In this document: one piece after another, positions 46,599-58,677 of the stretch | Position numbering within the stretch: position 1 is the stretch's first letter | Layout of the letters: the number at the start of each line of letters is the position of its first letter | Assembly: GCA_000827495.1 (NCBI GenBank) | Contig: KN817588.1 | Span: forward strand, 24,354-88,353 | Reading direction: 5' to 3' | From: Hypholoma sublateritium FD-334 SS-4 | Lineage: Eukaryota; Basidiomycota; Agaricomycetes; Agaricales; Strophariaceae | Length of the DNA: 64,000 nt | Translations under genes and position numbers: made by a program | Notes under the pieces: model-generated | What the model saw: the letters and a program-made list of their open reading frames with translations, nothing else | The model's database searches: none | What the model was told of the DNA's origin: nothing

Positions 46599-49500
46599 CT
46601 TCTGAGTATAGCTATGGGGAGATGTGTGTACAAGAGGAAAGAAACGGTGTCCCAACGTGTGACTCCGGCATTTGAGTATGTATAGTGTTGGTATAGTGTA
46701 ATAATAGATTTTTCATTGATGCAGAATCATCTAGATAAAATCAATCGTTAGGCCAAACATACCTTATACGGCAACTTTGTCAAAATTAGATTTGTCTTAT
46801 TTATATAGCAATTCCAGTGGGGTTCGATTGGAAGTCAGAAGGCTCATACATGCCTTACATGGCAATCTAAATGGTGCTCGATTGGACTGATGGCGAAAAC
46901 CTTTTCCCGGGTAGGAAATAAAGCCTCAAGACGATGAGAAGATATCGATATATGATATATTTTATTCCTACAGTCGCTGAAAGCGTGGAATATCAGGTTC
47001 CAGTACACAGGTGATAGCCAATGTACACCTAAGTTCATGGAATGTTCATTGAAAATCAGTGTCCTTTGTACCCAAGGGCATAATACTGTCGATTGGTGAA
47101 TCTGGGCACACGGTGCACGTGCAAACGTTATCTGCCAGTTCTTAAAAGGTACATAACTACATATATGTAGCGTCGCGCCCTCAGCGCACCTGTCCTTGCA
47201 TCCACTGCCATCTCTGCCTCGGCTCGTTGCCTCCGTCCGTTTGTAGCACCACTTTGGATAGCGTACAGATACGTGTGTGTGTCCAACGCGTCGCGGATGC
47301 CTACGTCTAGCCTATAGATGGAAGAACCACGGGCTGACCCGCAGCCGGTCGGCACTCTCCCGTCGGCTCATACACAGCCAAACAGGACCACCACTACTTG
47401 ACCACTACGGTCCCAAACACTAGATCCTCGCTCGCTGAGTTGTCGCGTCCCTATCCCATGCAAACGATGTCAATGGACCCCCTATCTCATCTCTGGAACC
47501 CACCACACCGTCGCCTCCCCCAGAATGGCTCCTCGCGCCGGAACGCTCTCCCTATGAGACCCCTCGTACTTGCCAGCGCACAGATTCTCCACCATTCTCT
47601 TACAACCGACCACGCAGCCGTCGCTCGCCGCCTGACTGACGAACGCGAAAACGTCCCCTCCGGATCATGCATGGGCTCGCGCTCCGTCCTGCCCTTCCTC
47701 ACCGACGGTGCGCGTCATCCTGGACTCGGTTATGGGGCTGAGCCGCCGCTTCGAGTGTTCGATTTTGGCCCGCATGGTCAGCTGCGCTCGGAGTTCCTGG
47801 GCGTGGTGGTGCCCGTAGGTGTGCTAACGGGTGACCGCGCCCACTGTGCGTTCGTCGTCCCGCATCCTCCGACCACTACTTTCCCGCTGCCCGCGTCTCG
47901 TTCCGCCTCTATCGATATTCCTAGCCACATACTCGCACCCACCATACCCGTCCGACCATCTGCGACCATCTCGTCCGTCCCATCATCTGCCTCCCTCCCT
48001 CCTTCCGTTGCCCCACCGCCGTTTCCTGCGTCCTATCTGAATCCCCCGCCGCGCCACCGCTCCCCACCGCACGTCCCCTGTCGCTCCTCGCCCGTCTGCT
48101 CCATCGTGGCGCATGCGCCTGGTTGCGGCGCTCTGTGCGGTGTGATGGGGGTGGGGGATGGATACGGTCATTGGAACGCGAATCGGGCACGCGCAAGCCC
48201 CTTGCTCTCTCGCCGCATCTACGCGCCGACGCCGGTGTGAATGTGGTGCAGCCAGCCGCTGAACGTCGCCTGCGCGTTATCGCGCGGCTGAAATCGATCG
48301 TGTAGATCGTAGTGATCGCACGGCCGTGTTTTCTCGCGCAGGCGAGGATCAGTAGCGCGCGCAGTCCCAGCTACAACCGCAGCAGCGCGAATACATAGAA
48401 ATGCGGATGCGCCTGTGCAGGCCGCGGCGTGTGCGAAAGTGAGGAGGGCGCTGCGCGGTGGCACAGCGACCCTGATCTATCCTGTATCCTCCGCCGAGGC
48501 GCGCACGCGGGCCGCGTGGAACCACTATACGTATAATTATACGTATTTGATCCTAGCCTCGGTTTGAAAAAGCGCCGCCAGATGCACCGTAATTGAGCAC
48601 GCAGAACTACATCAGTAATCTGCACAGCACTACTTCACAGCAGATCAACAGCAGATTATCTACAAGCCATAGCCTATAATGACGGTACCCGTGAGGATGC
48701 CCGCGTCCTGCACACATGATGCACGTTCATGAGCTTGCGAAGGACAACACGATCGCGGATAGTACGTTCCAGGAAGTCGCGGGAAACTAAAGTGTGTATG
48801 CACACCACCACCACCACCACCACCACCACCACCAGGCGCCCGGTGCACCCGCGCGTCGGGCGGCGCGCCGAAATTTCAGGCTCCAACGAAGATCAGAGGG
48901 AGGACTAAGCGGGACTGCAGCTGCGGTGTCAGCGACGCTGGTGAGAAGGGCTGTCGCCACACGCCGATTGTGTGGGTGCCCCGCTGGGCGGCGTGGATAC
49001 TCCTGAACATGTCGCCGGGCGCCCTTCTGCCACCGGCGGGACGCAGAGCGCAGGCCGGGGCTGTGGGGTGGAGAGGCGGTGTGCAGACGGCACCGCGAAT
49101 TCCAGCGCGGAGCAGCGCAAGGTCGCCTCTCGCGCTCTGCTGCGCTTATATGTTGCCGGCGGATTCGCTGCTCGGGGATATTGAAGACGCGCCCGCAGAC
49201 GACCGCAAAACGCGCTGTTCCCGCTCAACTCCTACATCGCAGCGTACTTCGGCGTGTACCAGGCGCGCTACCGCGATGCGGCCGTGCCATGGAGTGCGCC
49301 GTGCTCGTCGTGGCGGTATAAACGCGAAATCCTACACCGATATATCGCCCGAACTTTGATATAACGCATATGATTGGTGGTTGACTGGGTGCGCATTCTG
49401 ATATTAACGTACCCGTAAAGTCGAATGCAAGTGCTTTCTTTGTGCCAGATAATACAACAAAATAATAAAATATGGCGCGGCGGGTATTTCTGATGCAGCC

Positions 49501-50076
49501 TGATTTTCCGCAACGGCGATTCTGAGAGGCCCAAAGCGTTCGCCGTACTTCAGCACACGGTTGATCCGCACGAAGTTATATTCTGCAACCTAGGCTTGGT
49601 GATACGTCAGATACTACTTTTAAGTATACCTATCTGTGTGGGAATATAGACAGTCAATCCTCAGTCGATGCTGAGTTCCCATGAGCAATCGCGGGTATGG
49701 GGACTGCTCGACTTGAAGCCAGCCATACCGGATTGGACTGACGTCCCAACGGGTATGCTAGGGCCTGGGTGAGCGCAGCACTTCTTCAGCACAGCCAAGA
49801 GCTATGCGAGGCCGTTATTACACGCGCAGCCAACACGTTTTCTGGGTACTATGCATGTGCGAAGTACGGTGCGGTGGCGCCTTTCGTCAGGGCATTCGTT
49901 CTCGGCGTTTCGCACGGCGCAAGGAGTGGTGGCGGCGACGCGTCGGCCGGCCGAGGTAAAAATAAAATACAAGAGTTCGTAATAGCATCTGTAACAGCGG
50001 GACGAAAGGGGACAAATAATCGTCGGATTTCAGACAGGGGAGTTGAGCATGTTTGTCTTCATAAAAAAAATCAAAG
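46599..50076. other. Spacer between copies C and D, mostly GC-rich
   Basis: A plus-strand frame with an ATG at 47458 stays open to 48240 (about 260 codons), but its text is low-complexity Pro/Ser with no domain, and it is not called. 48300-49340 is GC-rich with overlapping frames. 46700-47100 and 49350-49770 are AT-rich and empty. Confidence 0.5.
48804..48833. repeat. (ACC)10 microsatellite
   Basis: Ten perfect ACC units. One frame would read as poly-His and the opposite strand as poly-Val or poly-Gly. No gene holds it. Confidence 0.95.
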
Positions 50077-51117
50077 TCAGCGAAGCAATAGGTGTAAATA
50101 CGTCAATAAATTTATCCTTCTCTCGAATACGAAAGTGCTCACGTTATTAATATGCCCATTCTTCCTAAATACATACTTCACTGTGTTCCAGACCTGTTCG
50201 ATAATTGCACCGAGGGTGAAAGGCAGGTACTGTCTCGCTTGATTGTCCACTTGAGGCCGTTCAGCGCCAAAGCTAATCTCTATCACTGATCCATCATCTA
50301 CACCTGACGTGAGGGGCGCTGATACCCCAGACGACGATTCGGTGAACAGTAGGATGCGCACGCGGAGCGGAAATTGTCGGGCAAGCTTGAAAAGGGCATT
50401 GATGACACAGGTCCGGGTAAAATCGTCGAGGGAGTCGCATCCATCCACAATTATTACGACCGGATGATGGCGGACGCCCCCCATACTATCGGAAACGGAC
50501 AGAAATGGTGCGAGGGGTTGGAGAATCAACGAATCGAGCTGGCGGGCGACGGAGCGCAACAATACGACCGGATCGTGTGCGACGGCTGCGCCGATTTCTT
50601 CGCGTAATTTTGGAAAGGAAAGGCAGAGTTGGTATGTGATCGTCGAAATGAAGCGCGCGCGGACATCCTCGTTGTCTGGAGTGCGGCCCACAAAATAGGT
50701 CACGAGGGTCGCGTGTTCTTGCTCTTGAAGATTTGCAACGGCGTGGGCAATTGTGTGTGTGAATGATGGCCCGTGAACCCAGAGCATGTGTTCGGCAACT
50801 CCTGAATCCTTAGTCCAGTCCATGGTGATCCGAAGAATGTCTTCGCATCGTTTGGGTAGACTCGCGGAGCTCTCGTTACGCTTAATTGTATCGTGGAAGG
50901 CGTTTGTGTCAATGTTACGGAAGAGGCGCTCCAGTCCTTCGCAAAATTGAGTAAACGTCCAGGACAAGATACATACTCGCGACGGACCACTTTGGATGGT
51001 GTGACTCTGGCACCCGGCATCCGATCTTTGGATACAAATGAAGTTCCCTCCATTTATATTCACATTTCTACTTCCTGGAAGTATTCCGAAACATCTTGAG
51101 TTAAATGGAGTAGACAT
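50077..51117 (-). CDS. NACHT-like protein without P-loop, copy D
   Basis: Exon 1 is 51117-50988, starting MSTPFNSRCFGILPG with RNVNINGGNFICI. Exon 2 is 50936-50077. The intron, 50937-50987, has a GTCCGT donor. It happens to be read through in frame, so a spliced 329-aa and an unspliced 346-aa form are both open. Splicing is favoured because copies C and F need it. The Walker A place reads WVHGPSFTHTIAHAVAN. The core has FISTITYQLCLSFP, HDPVVLLRSVARQLDSLILQ, Walker B VVIIVDGCDSLDD and LLFTESS. It is closest to C, but its C-terminus continues about 25 residues past RKNGH, where C stops. No repeats follow. Confidence 0.88.
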   Translation of the reverse strand: MSTPFNSRCFGILPGSRNVNINGGNFICIQRSDAGCQSHTIQSGPSRVCILSWTFTQFCEGLERLFRNIDTNAFHDTIKRNESSASLPKRCEDILRITMDWTKDSGVAEHMLWVHGPSFTHTIAHAVANLQEQEHATLVTYFVGRTPDNEDVRARFISTITYQLCLSFPKLREEIGAAVAHDPVVLLRSVARQLDSLILQPLAPFLSVSDSMGGVRHHPVVIIVDGCDSLDDFTRTCVINALFKLARQFPLRVRILLFTESSSGVSAPLTSGVDDGSVIEISFGAERPQVDNQARQYLPFTLGAIIEQVWNTVKYVFRKNGHINNVSTFVFERRINLLTYLHLLLR

Positions 51118-52828
51118 CGTGTGATTTCAATAACGCAGGGCCGTGTGTATGGGAGGAAAAGACCGATGTGTTGCGTACATTATATGATATTATATAGTGC
51201 ATGGTGCTGGCCTGAAGCGGACATCAAAGTTGTATGCAGTGCCACCGGCGTCTACTAGTACTATAGCGATATTTATAGCTACAATCTGGTATATCAACTA
51301 CGGCTAATTGTAAGATCGTCCACACCAGAGGCTATGGTGCAACAAACCTAAACACGGCTACTTTTGTACAACCAAAATAGGCAGACCAAATTTCCGCCTT
51401 TTTTTTATTTGTTACCAAGCAGAAATTCAATCCGATGAAAACTGAAGGTGTTATATATTTTCAATTTCCGTCATTTGGCCATATTACATCATATATACCA
51501 TATATAGCACGATTACATAATATACTAACATAATGAAGAGATGCCGGGAAAGGCCGAAAAGCGGCTAATGGCCTGTGCAGTCAACTTATTCTTTCCATCC
51601 GAGGATCAAGCTAGTGCATTATCTGCCAAAATCTAAACTTATCCGAAGAAAAATCTGAAGATTATCTGAAGGTTCTCTCAAAAAGATTTTTTGGCTTCGC
51701 CGATTTGGCCGCTGCACAAAAGTGTGAGATCATCCGGGAGTTGGAAAGTACGGCGATCACTCCGCCGTACAGTCCATATCGGCAGGCTGGTGTGCGCCAG
51801 GCGGCGGGCAGCAGGCTGGCAGGCTGGCACCGTCTATTTTCTGTGAAGGACGCTGCTAATATTCAGTAGTGGGATGGAACGGTAAGGGAGCGGGGGCCAG
51901 TGCGCGTACAGGACAAAACCCAATTTAGAATGTACGGCAGAATTTGCCGTCGTACTGAATTTACTGATTGCCGTACAGTTGGCGCCGTACTTTCTAAATC
52001 CCGGACTCACCGCGACAAAAGTAACGGTGTTCAGGCTTGTTGCCCCATAATCACAGTCTCTACGGTCCGGATTGTGATCGCGAGAGTTTGTACTTGCTGG
52101 CAACCACACGGCTGGGAGCATCTTCAGTACAGTCAAGAGCATTCAAAGTAATTTTTCATGAGCACAATGCCGCTATACGCGCATTCGTTCTCGGCATATT
52201 CCCACGCAGGCCTTATCGTGGCGGTGAAGCGTTGGTTATTTTCAACTTTGCAACCCGAGATCTCGGCTCGAATGCGTTTCCGCAGGTTCCCGCGCGCGGC
52301 GAGCGCACTCTCTGCCCAGCCCCCTCCACTTTCTTCTGAAAAGAACACGCCGAGGCACTGAGAGCTTACTGCAGCAGCAGCGAAAGTGAGATGTATCCGC
52401 AGAACGTGACGCGATGCGGCCACGACGACTGTGACTCCGTGGAGGCGGTGCGTGCCGGGGGCGGCTGAGGCTGCGCGTCGAGGCTGCGCGTCGAGGCTGC
52501 GTTTCTGGTGCGGGTGCGGCGCCTGCGCAGTGGTCTGCTAGTGCGGCGCATGCGCGGAGGGCCGCTAATCCCAGTTCGGCGCTGACGGCGCTCTCGTCCA
52601 ACAGCTCGCCATTCGGCGCGGCGCAGGCGAAGTGACGTCCCAGCCCACGCACGAGCTCGACGCCCTCCCTCACAGCGCCGCCTGCGCACGCTGGACCCTC
52701 CGCGGGCGCCGCCGCCGCTCCACGAAGGTATCGCCGCTCTCTCAACGCACCCGTCTATTAGCGCTGCTCCACTGCGTAACCGAGCACCCGCCCGTCCCAC
52801 AACCTGCGTCCGCCACGCCCCCACCCCA
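51118..52828. other. Spacer with GTACGGC palindromes and a GC-rich block
   Basis: 51740-51990 has six GTACGGC/GCCGTAC words arranged as inverted pairs (see findings). 52260-52820 is GC-rich with frames on both strands and no domain. The remainder is AT-rich with nothing recognised. Confidence 0.5.
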
Positions 52829-53789
52829 TGTCGCAAATTTGGAAAGTGCCTTATACTGTAGCAGAACAAATAGTTCGGCCGGGGGTGTGACGCGGGACAA
52901 GGTGGACGAATTTTGAAACCCGGCCAACTCAGATGTGACGCGGGACTTATCAAAAATTCGGCCAAACAAAATTCGGCCAGCCCATTGTTGCAGTGTATTC
53001 CTGCGCACTATGCTACTCAGCGGAACATAAATTGCCTGTAAAGTCATTTAGTCCCATTAGATTTCGCTTTTTCGCTTGAAAATAGCTGCAATTATGCAAA
53101 AAATGAGTTTGTTCACATAAGTATGTTTGTATGTTTCAAGCCTCTAGTCACTTCATGTTCAATTTTCGATACCATACAGGCTCTAAATAGGCTTATAAGC
53201 AGTGTATCCTTACAAATAACGTGAAAACTCTCGAAACAAGTAATTGAGGGGACAGGACAATGTTTTAAAAAAATTCGGCCATTCACCGTGTGACCTGGGA
53301 CACACAACGAAATTCGGCCACATCCACTTCGCGTGTGACGCGTGACGGCCGAACTATTTAAATTGCTACAGTAATCAACAACGCTTTGATTACGAACGTC
53401 ACGCTCAACCTTATAATTGCATATCTCCCATAATTTCTGCTCACCCTCCCTCGAACTTGCCCATGTGTGTATTATGATACTTATATAAGTATATATGAGT
53501 TTAGAATTGTTATAAAGCCCCAGTGAACTGAAGGACAAATTGTAATCAATTCCCGTGACATAGCATTTGCCTTATAATGTCACGGGATTCGCAGAGTGTC
53601 ATTCACAACTTCGCAGGTACTTTTCTGCAAAAATGACAATGCAGGAATATGATATGGTACTATTTTGATGTCTCCCGGACTTTTGGTGGTATAATAATGA
53701 GTAGAAGTGGACATATGAAATTATAAGGTGTGCGTGACGTTCATAATCAAAGCGTTGTTGATTATAAAGCACTTTCCAAATTTGCGACA
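52829..53789. mobile_element. TIR element (outer), interrupted by a second element
   Basis: Inverted ends of 77-78 bp. The left end starts TGTCGCAAATTTGGAAAGTG at 52829-52855 and resumes at 53374-53424. The right end, 53713-53789, is its reverse complement with a few changes. Removing the insert at 52856-53371 plus one TA rejoins the left end exactly. Without the insert the element would be about 443 bp, non-coding, MITE-like. A CA flanks both sides, but its meaning is uncertain. Confidence 0.75.
52856..53371. mobile_element. 516-bp TA-flanked MITE nested in the outer element
   Basis: Ends are CTGTAGCA-x4-AAATAGTTCGGCCG and its inverted copy: 26 bp with differences only in the 4-base x block. 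The flanks are TA (52854-52855 and 53372-53373), the Tc1/mariner-type duplication. The interior repeats AATTCGGCC and TGTGACGCGGGAC phrases in both orientations near the ends. No transposase is encoded. Confidence 0.8.
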
Positions 53790-56700
53790 CACTGCCCCGT
53801 CCAATTCATCACCTGCGTCCGTCCCGTCCCGTGCGCGACCTGCACGCGTCCCACGTCCAGCCACTTCGCACGCCCTCGTTCTCCTCGGCAGATTCCTTGC
53901 GCGCTTTCCACGTCCCGCACGCGCTGTACGAGGATGGGTCGGAGGTGTCGCGCGTTACAGGTAACAGGAGAAGAACATGTGTGCGCGGACGAGGATGAAG
54001 CCCGTGCGCAGCTGCAGCTCCGCATGATGCTGTCAAAATAAGGGCGCATCTAATCATATGGTGATACGCTGACAAGCGTCCTACGTGCAAAATGACGGCG
54101 GCGAGCAAATGAATAAAAACAAAATATGGCATCGAGAGGCAGTGGGAGCGCGGGAACTTGTCATGTGACCTAGTGCACTTTGTCGAATTTCGCGAGCGGC
54201 GTGAGCGCGGGCTCATCAATAGGAAAGAGATAGTCAGTCTGCAGTCGACGGCGATAGTTCGTGCCATTGATCTCCTGTGTGCAGATTCAACTCGACTCGG
54301 AAACTAGCTCAGCGGCAGACCGAGCCAGGTTGACGTCCCATTGACGAGGCGGATTGGGCTTGGGTGTGCAGCAGAGCTTCTTCAGTACAATCAGAAATCA
54401 GAAACTTTCGAAGGTATTCTTGGGATGCTATGGCTGTTCGAAGTGCGATGCGCGAGGCTCCGTGGACTTGCCATGGACCCTTTCTTTGCGAATAAGGGCA
54501 TTCGCTATGGTGGCGGTGCAGTGATGGGCGGGCCGGATGTGCCGTTTTTTCAACACGCTGACACCAGCCCACTCACTCCCTGCTTGCTCTCCGCATCCCC
54601 CTGCTCGAGCTCTCTCCAGCAGCGCAGACCCTCCGTCGCCGCCGCCGCCGGAATCTAGGGCGGTGTCGCTGCTCCCCGAGGCTCCTCTCGGCGCGTCCCG
54701 CCGCAGCGTCGACACCTGCCCCCCGGATCCGTCCCGCCGTCCCGCGCCCGTGTTTCCCCGCCTGCGCCGTACTCCACCAAGCGCCCCATCAGCTCCCTGC
54801 TGCCCACGTTCACCTCCCCGCCCGCGCACTCTCAGACCGTTCTCCGCGGCCCGCATTTGCGTCCGGTGTCTTAAATCTCAGCGCACGGACCCGCCGTCAC
54901 ACTTCCACCCACCTTCCTCGCTGGGCCCCCGCCGCCCGGGTGCGCGTTGTCCTCCGGCTCGCAGACGTTGTGTTAAGTCGGGGCGGAGGTGGGGCGGAGG
55001 TGGGGGTGGGGGTGGCGCGGAAGGGGTGGACGGGATGCAGGAGAAGGGTATTTACGCGCGTGGGGGGCGCAGCACGGCGATACCCCCCCCTCTGCCTGGC
55101 CATCTCTGCCTGCGCACGACTGCGCAGCGATGATACGGCCCGCGCGCAGCCGCAGCCTCAAATACGCCGTGGTGCCGGCGCCGGACATGGCGAAGGAGGT
55201 GCTGCGTTTATAGGTTGGCCGCAGGCACGCGCAGGCCCACGCGGTGGGTGCACGGAGGAGCGGGACTGCCACACCTGGGGCGCGTCCCGTCGCGCGCATG
55301 CTTATCTCATATTGGAGCCCCGCTCATCTCGCACGACCTGCGCGTTCCGCGCGGCCCCACCTACACCGCCAGCGCCCCGCCCGGCACCACGCGTGCGCCG
55401 CTCAATGAGTAGAGACTACTACCCGCCCGCACGCCAATGCACGGCGTGCGTCCCCATGCACATCCCCGTACGTAGCATGACGCCAGCGTCGGCGGTAGTG
55501 CGTTGGCGCACGGGCAGAGGCCGCGCCTAAACATACACCGGTAGATGGGCCGTCGGTTCTGTCCATGGCCCGCCGTGTCCCCTGCGGTGTTTATGCCGCG
55601 TCGTCCCGTGCTTTCGTGCTCTGCGCCGTGCGCACGGCGGGTGCGCGTCCCGTCGCGCCACGAATCCATGCTCGGCATCGATGCGTCTGCTGCGGGTGCC
55701 TCGATGTGTGTTGTAGCAAATGTGTTCGGGATAACCTGAGATCGCTGTCCCGGTGCGCCGTATTACTTGCGCTGTGCACACCTTCAGCAGCGCGGAGCGC
55801 ATTGGCGTTGCGTGATCTGCACCCTCCCCCGAATAAAGCTGTGTAAGCGCAGAAGGGCGGAGTTCGAACAGCATTGTTGAGAGGCGGATCACCGGCTCGG
55901 AGGGGCATGGGGGGTTGTATGCGCGATCACTGCTGTTGTACATAAGCGAATCTAGGCAGATATCGCCCAGTAATCAGGATCAGCATTTTCCCACACTATA
56001 AACAGCTGAATGCCTCGTCGTGCACACGCGCATCACTGCTGTTGCCCGCCCGTCCGAGGCGTAGACGTAAGCGAATCTAGTTCGATTTCGCCGAGAACGG
56101 AGGGGAGTGGTCAGGATCGGCGTTTTCGCAGACTGAACAGCTGCAGCACGCGTTGTGTTTTGGTGCTCATGCGCAGAAGACGGGCTGATGACAGCCTACA
56201 ACACAGTTCTACGGCTTCGATGTGCTGTGTTCCCAGCGGAACAGCGGGTACTATCCCGCGCGTCTGCGTACCTTGTAGCTGTATCTCCTTTACGTGTGTG
56301 ATGTTAAGCGGTCGTACTATATAAGATGGCCTTCTGTGGCCATCTACGCAACTATATGCTCCCTTCCAATACGACTGGACAGCCCGCAGACGCCAGGACG
56401 CAAGTGAAGAACGTATGATACTGCGGGTCCTTGGGGATTCAGGTACTCTGAAATCACCTAGTTAGAGATAGCACGTTCAGCCTACAAGTTTTCTAAACGA
56501 TCCTGCGATTCTATCGCGACGGGATTAAGATTCGATAACGCTGAACCCTAACCTACCGAGCGTGTTTTCGGCCATCGAAAGGGAGTTGAAATATTGATTT
56601 TATTGTCATTTGTGATTTCAGGCGATGTGAAGATATATACGCATGGGTTATTTAATCTGTGCCCAATTCGAGGGATATCTAGTCGCCATATACTCACCCC

Positions 56701-57246
56701 GTCATCTCTCGGTATTCTGGGATATACGTGTCCAGCTGCATTTGAAAATGTTCTTTGTTGTTCAGCGTCGAAATGCCGTACTATTTTATGTCATCATATA
56801 TGCACACCTTTCGCAAATGAACAACAGCTAAACAACAGCTAAACAACAGCAACATCCAAACAACAGCGGGGTGTTTTCCTACGGGATGATCATAAGCACA
56901 GCGTTCGGCATAACAGCAATGGTACCAGGTGCTGTCACCTGCGGTGGCGTGGGAGTGTAGCATGTGCGCCTTCCTTGCTGTTGTATGCCCGAGAAAAGCA
57001 TAGACACAAGCTGGTCTACTTAGATTACACGTCTGCGCCTGTCACCCGCATTTAATTCACAGGCTAAACAGCTGTAGCACAGTTCTTACCCACGCACAAC
57101 AGAGAGAAAAACAGCAAAATATACACAAATGCGTACCTCTGGTACCATCGCGCTGGCTTCTATGTGTTGTATTCTCATCTGGTCTAGGAACAGCAGTGGA
57201 ACTACAACCCGTGTTAGTCAAACAGCTGTACCGCTGCGTTTCGCGA
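53790..57246. other. GC-rich islands and diverged repeats, no gene called
   Basis: 53800-54030, 54530-55530 and 55540-55960 are GC-rich with overlapping frames and no domain. Phrases such as AAGCGAATCTAG and GAACAGCTGCAGCAC recur at 55920-56010, 56030-56240 and 57060-57230, suggesting diverged duplicates. An AACAACAGCT short tandem lies at 56820-56865. Confidence 0.45.
54980..55015 (+). other. G-quadruplex-type sequence
   Basis: Four or more runs of at least four G, separated by CGGAGGT or T, on the plus strand, fit the G3+N1-7 pattern. The surrounding island has no gene. Confidence 0.7.
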
Positions 57247-57255
57247 TGTATATAA
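57247..57255 (+). promoter_or_regulatory. TATA box of copy E
   Basis: TGTATATAA lies about 45-50 nt upstream of the ATG at 57299. Confidence 0.4.
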
Positions 57256-57298
57256 CATCGTGATACTTCCCCCATATAATGCAACACCCCTTTGTCCC

Positions 57299-58334
57299 AT
57301 GCACGACTCCATCCTTCACCAGGTTAGCGAGGAAAAAAGCTCCTCGTCTCATGGGAAGCCCGTATCGTCGCACCTCCGACGCCCTCACGGAAAGCATACT
57401 TCCAAAAAGATCTCCTTTAACTGTATACAGAACGATTGCTCCGATTCTTTATTCTCAAAAAGTAAAGTTGTCATTATGGGGGGTAACTTCGTTGCCCACA
57501 TAGGCTCCGAAAATGAAAGTGAGTAGGCCCATCAAAGTTCATGCATAGTGTGCGATACTTATACAATCAGGTCTCCATGGGTGGAATATGTTGGTCGAAA
57601 AGATCTCCAAAGACGTGTTCCACGACTCGGCAGCCCGATTTCCTCTTCCAGGAAGTTTAGATGGACAATACACAGACGTTTGCACACAAGTAATCAACTT
57701 GATCACGAAACAAACCACATCATCATGTATAATCCACATCCACGGCGCTTCCGGTACTTCCGAAATATCCCAGAATATTGCCGATTACTGCTTCAGATCA
57801 GATATTCGGCCCGTAACATTTTTCTTTGGCAAAACCAAAGAAGAATATTTCTCGTCCTTCATACCAACCATCGCATACCAGCTCTGTCTTATCTTCCCAG
57901 AATCGCGGAAACTCGTGTCGCAGGCCATCGACGACGATCCTGCAATTCTATCACGATCACCCCTTTCCCAGCTAGAAGCCCTAATAATCTCTCCGTTTGC
58001 CCAAATTCGCCGTTCATGCCATCCTGATAGCACCAATCCTACGCTTGTCGTCATCTTGGATGCCATTCACAGATGTAGCTCGACTCATCAGAAACTTCTC
58101 ATTCAAGCGATTTCATCTATGGCAAAGCGTTTTGCATTCCCCGCGACTTTCTTAATCTCCAACAAGCCCACGATATGTATCGAGCTTACATTCAAAGAAT
58201 GCGCACGTACCCTGCCAATTATCATCAAAATACAAAGCAACAAGACTTTCAAGAATCTGCTACGGAAATTTGTTCTGTTGTCTCGAACTATCTTCCTCAT
58301 CCATTGTTACGGTGCTCCTTTTCACTGTCTATGA
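57299..58334 (+). CDS. NACHT-like protein without P-loop, copy E
   Basis: The only plus-strand copy. Exon 1 is 57299-57518, starting MHDSILHQVSEE. It is longer than in the others and ends with VVIMGGNFVAHIG. The intron, 57519-57570 (GTGAGT/CAG), is at the family position and phase. Exon 2, 57571-58334, starts SLHGWNMLVEKISKDVFHDS. The Walker A place reads IHGASGTSEISQNIAD, with no GxGK. The core continues VTFFFGKT, FIPTIAYQLCLIFP, DPAILSRSPLSQLEALIISP, Walker B LVVILDAIHRC (signature lost) and FLISNKP at sensor 1. The product is about 327 aa and intact. It pairs with copy B in lost Walker B and in FIPTIAYQLCL wording. A hydrophobic tail (LLSRTIFLIHCYG) ends it. Confidence 0.85.
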
Positions 58335-58677
58335 TTACAAATTTATAATCGTTGGACTTTCTCTCTTATTCACCAGCAGACATTCGGCCCACTGCTCTGT
58401 GGTTAATGTAGTATTAGTAAGGTGCCTTATGTGGTAGCAGCTACTTTTGGATGTCCGCTTTCCCAGCAACTGGCGCGACTTGCTTGCGCGACCGTGGGAG
58501 ATATTTCTCCCTTGCCTGGCGCGTACCGTTAAGACGCAGTTTTAGCAAAGTTTTAGATGTGCTAGTTGTGGAATGAGCTCGTTAGAGGGGCATCGAGCGG
58601 CTGAACGACATGAAATCGCGCGGGGAGAGAAAAGCGGCCCGTCCCGGCTTAATGCATCCGCCGGCCTCGCCGACGCC

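Noticed and set aside
47458..48240. 260-codon open frame
   Set aside because: Low-complexity Pro/Ser text, no domain, no intron signals in a genome rich in introns, and GC-rich composition that keeps several frames open.
48804..48833. Poly-His coding tract
   Set aside because: A simple ACC repeat outside any supported gene.
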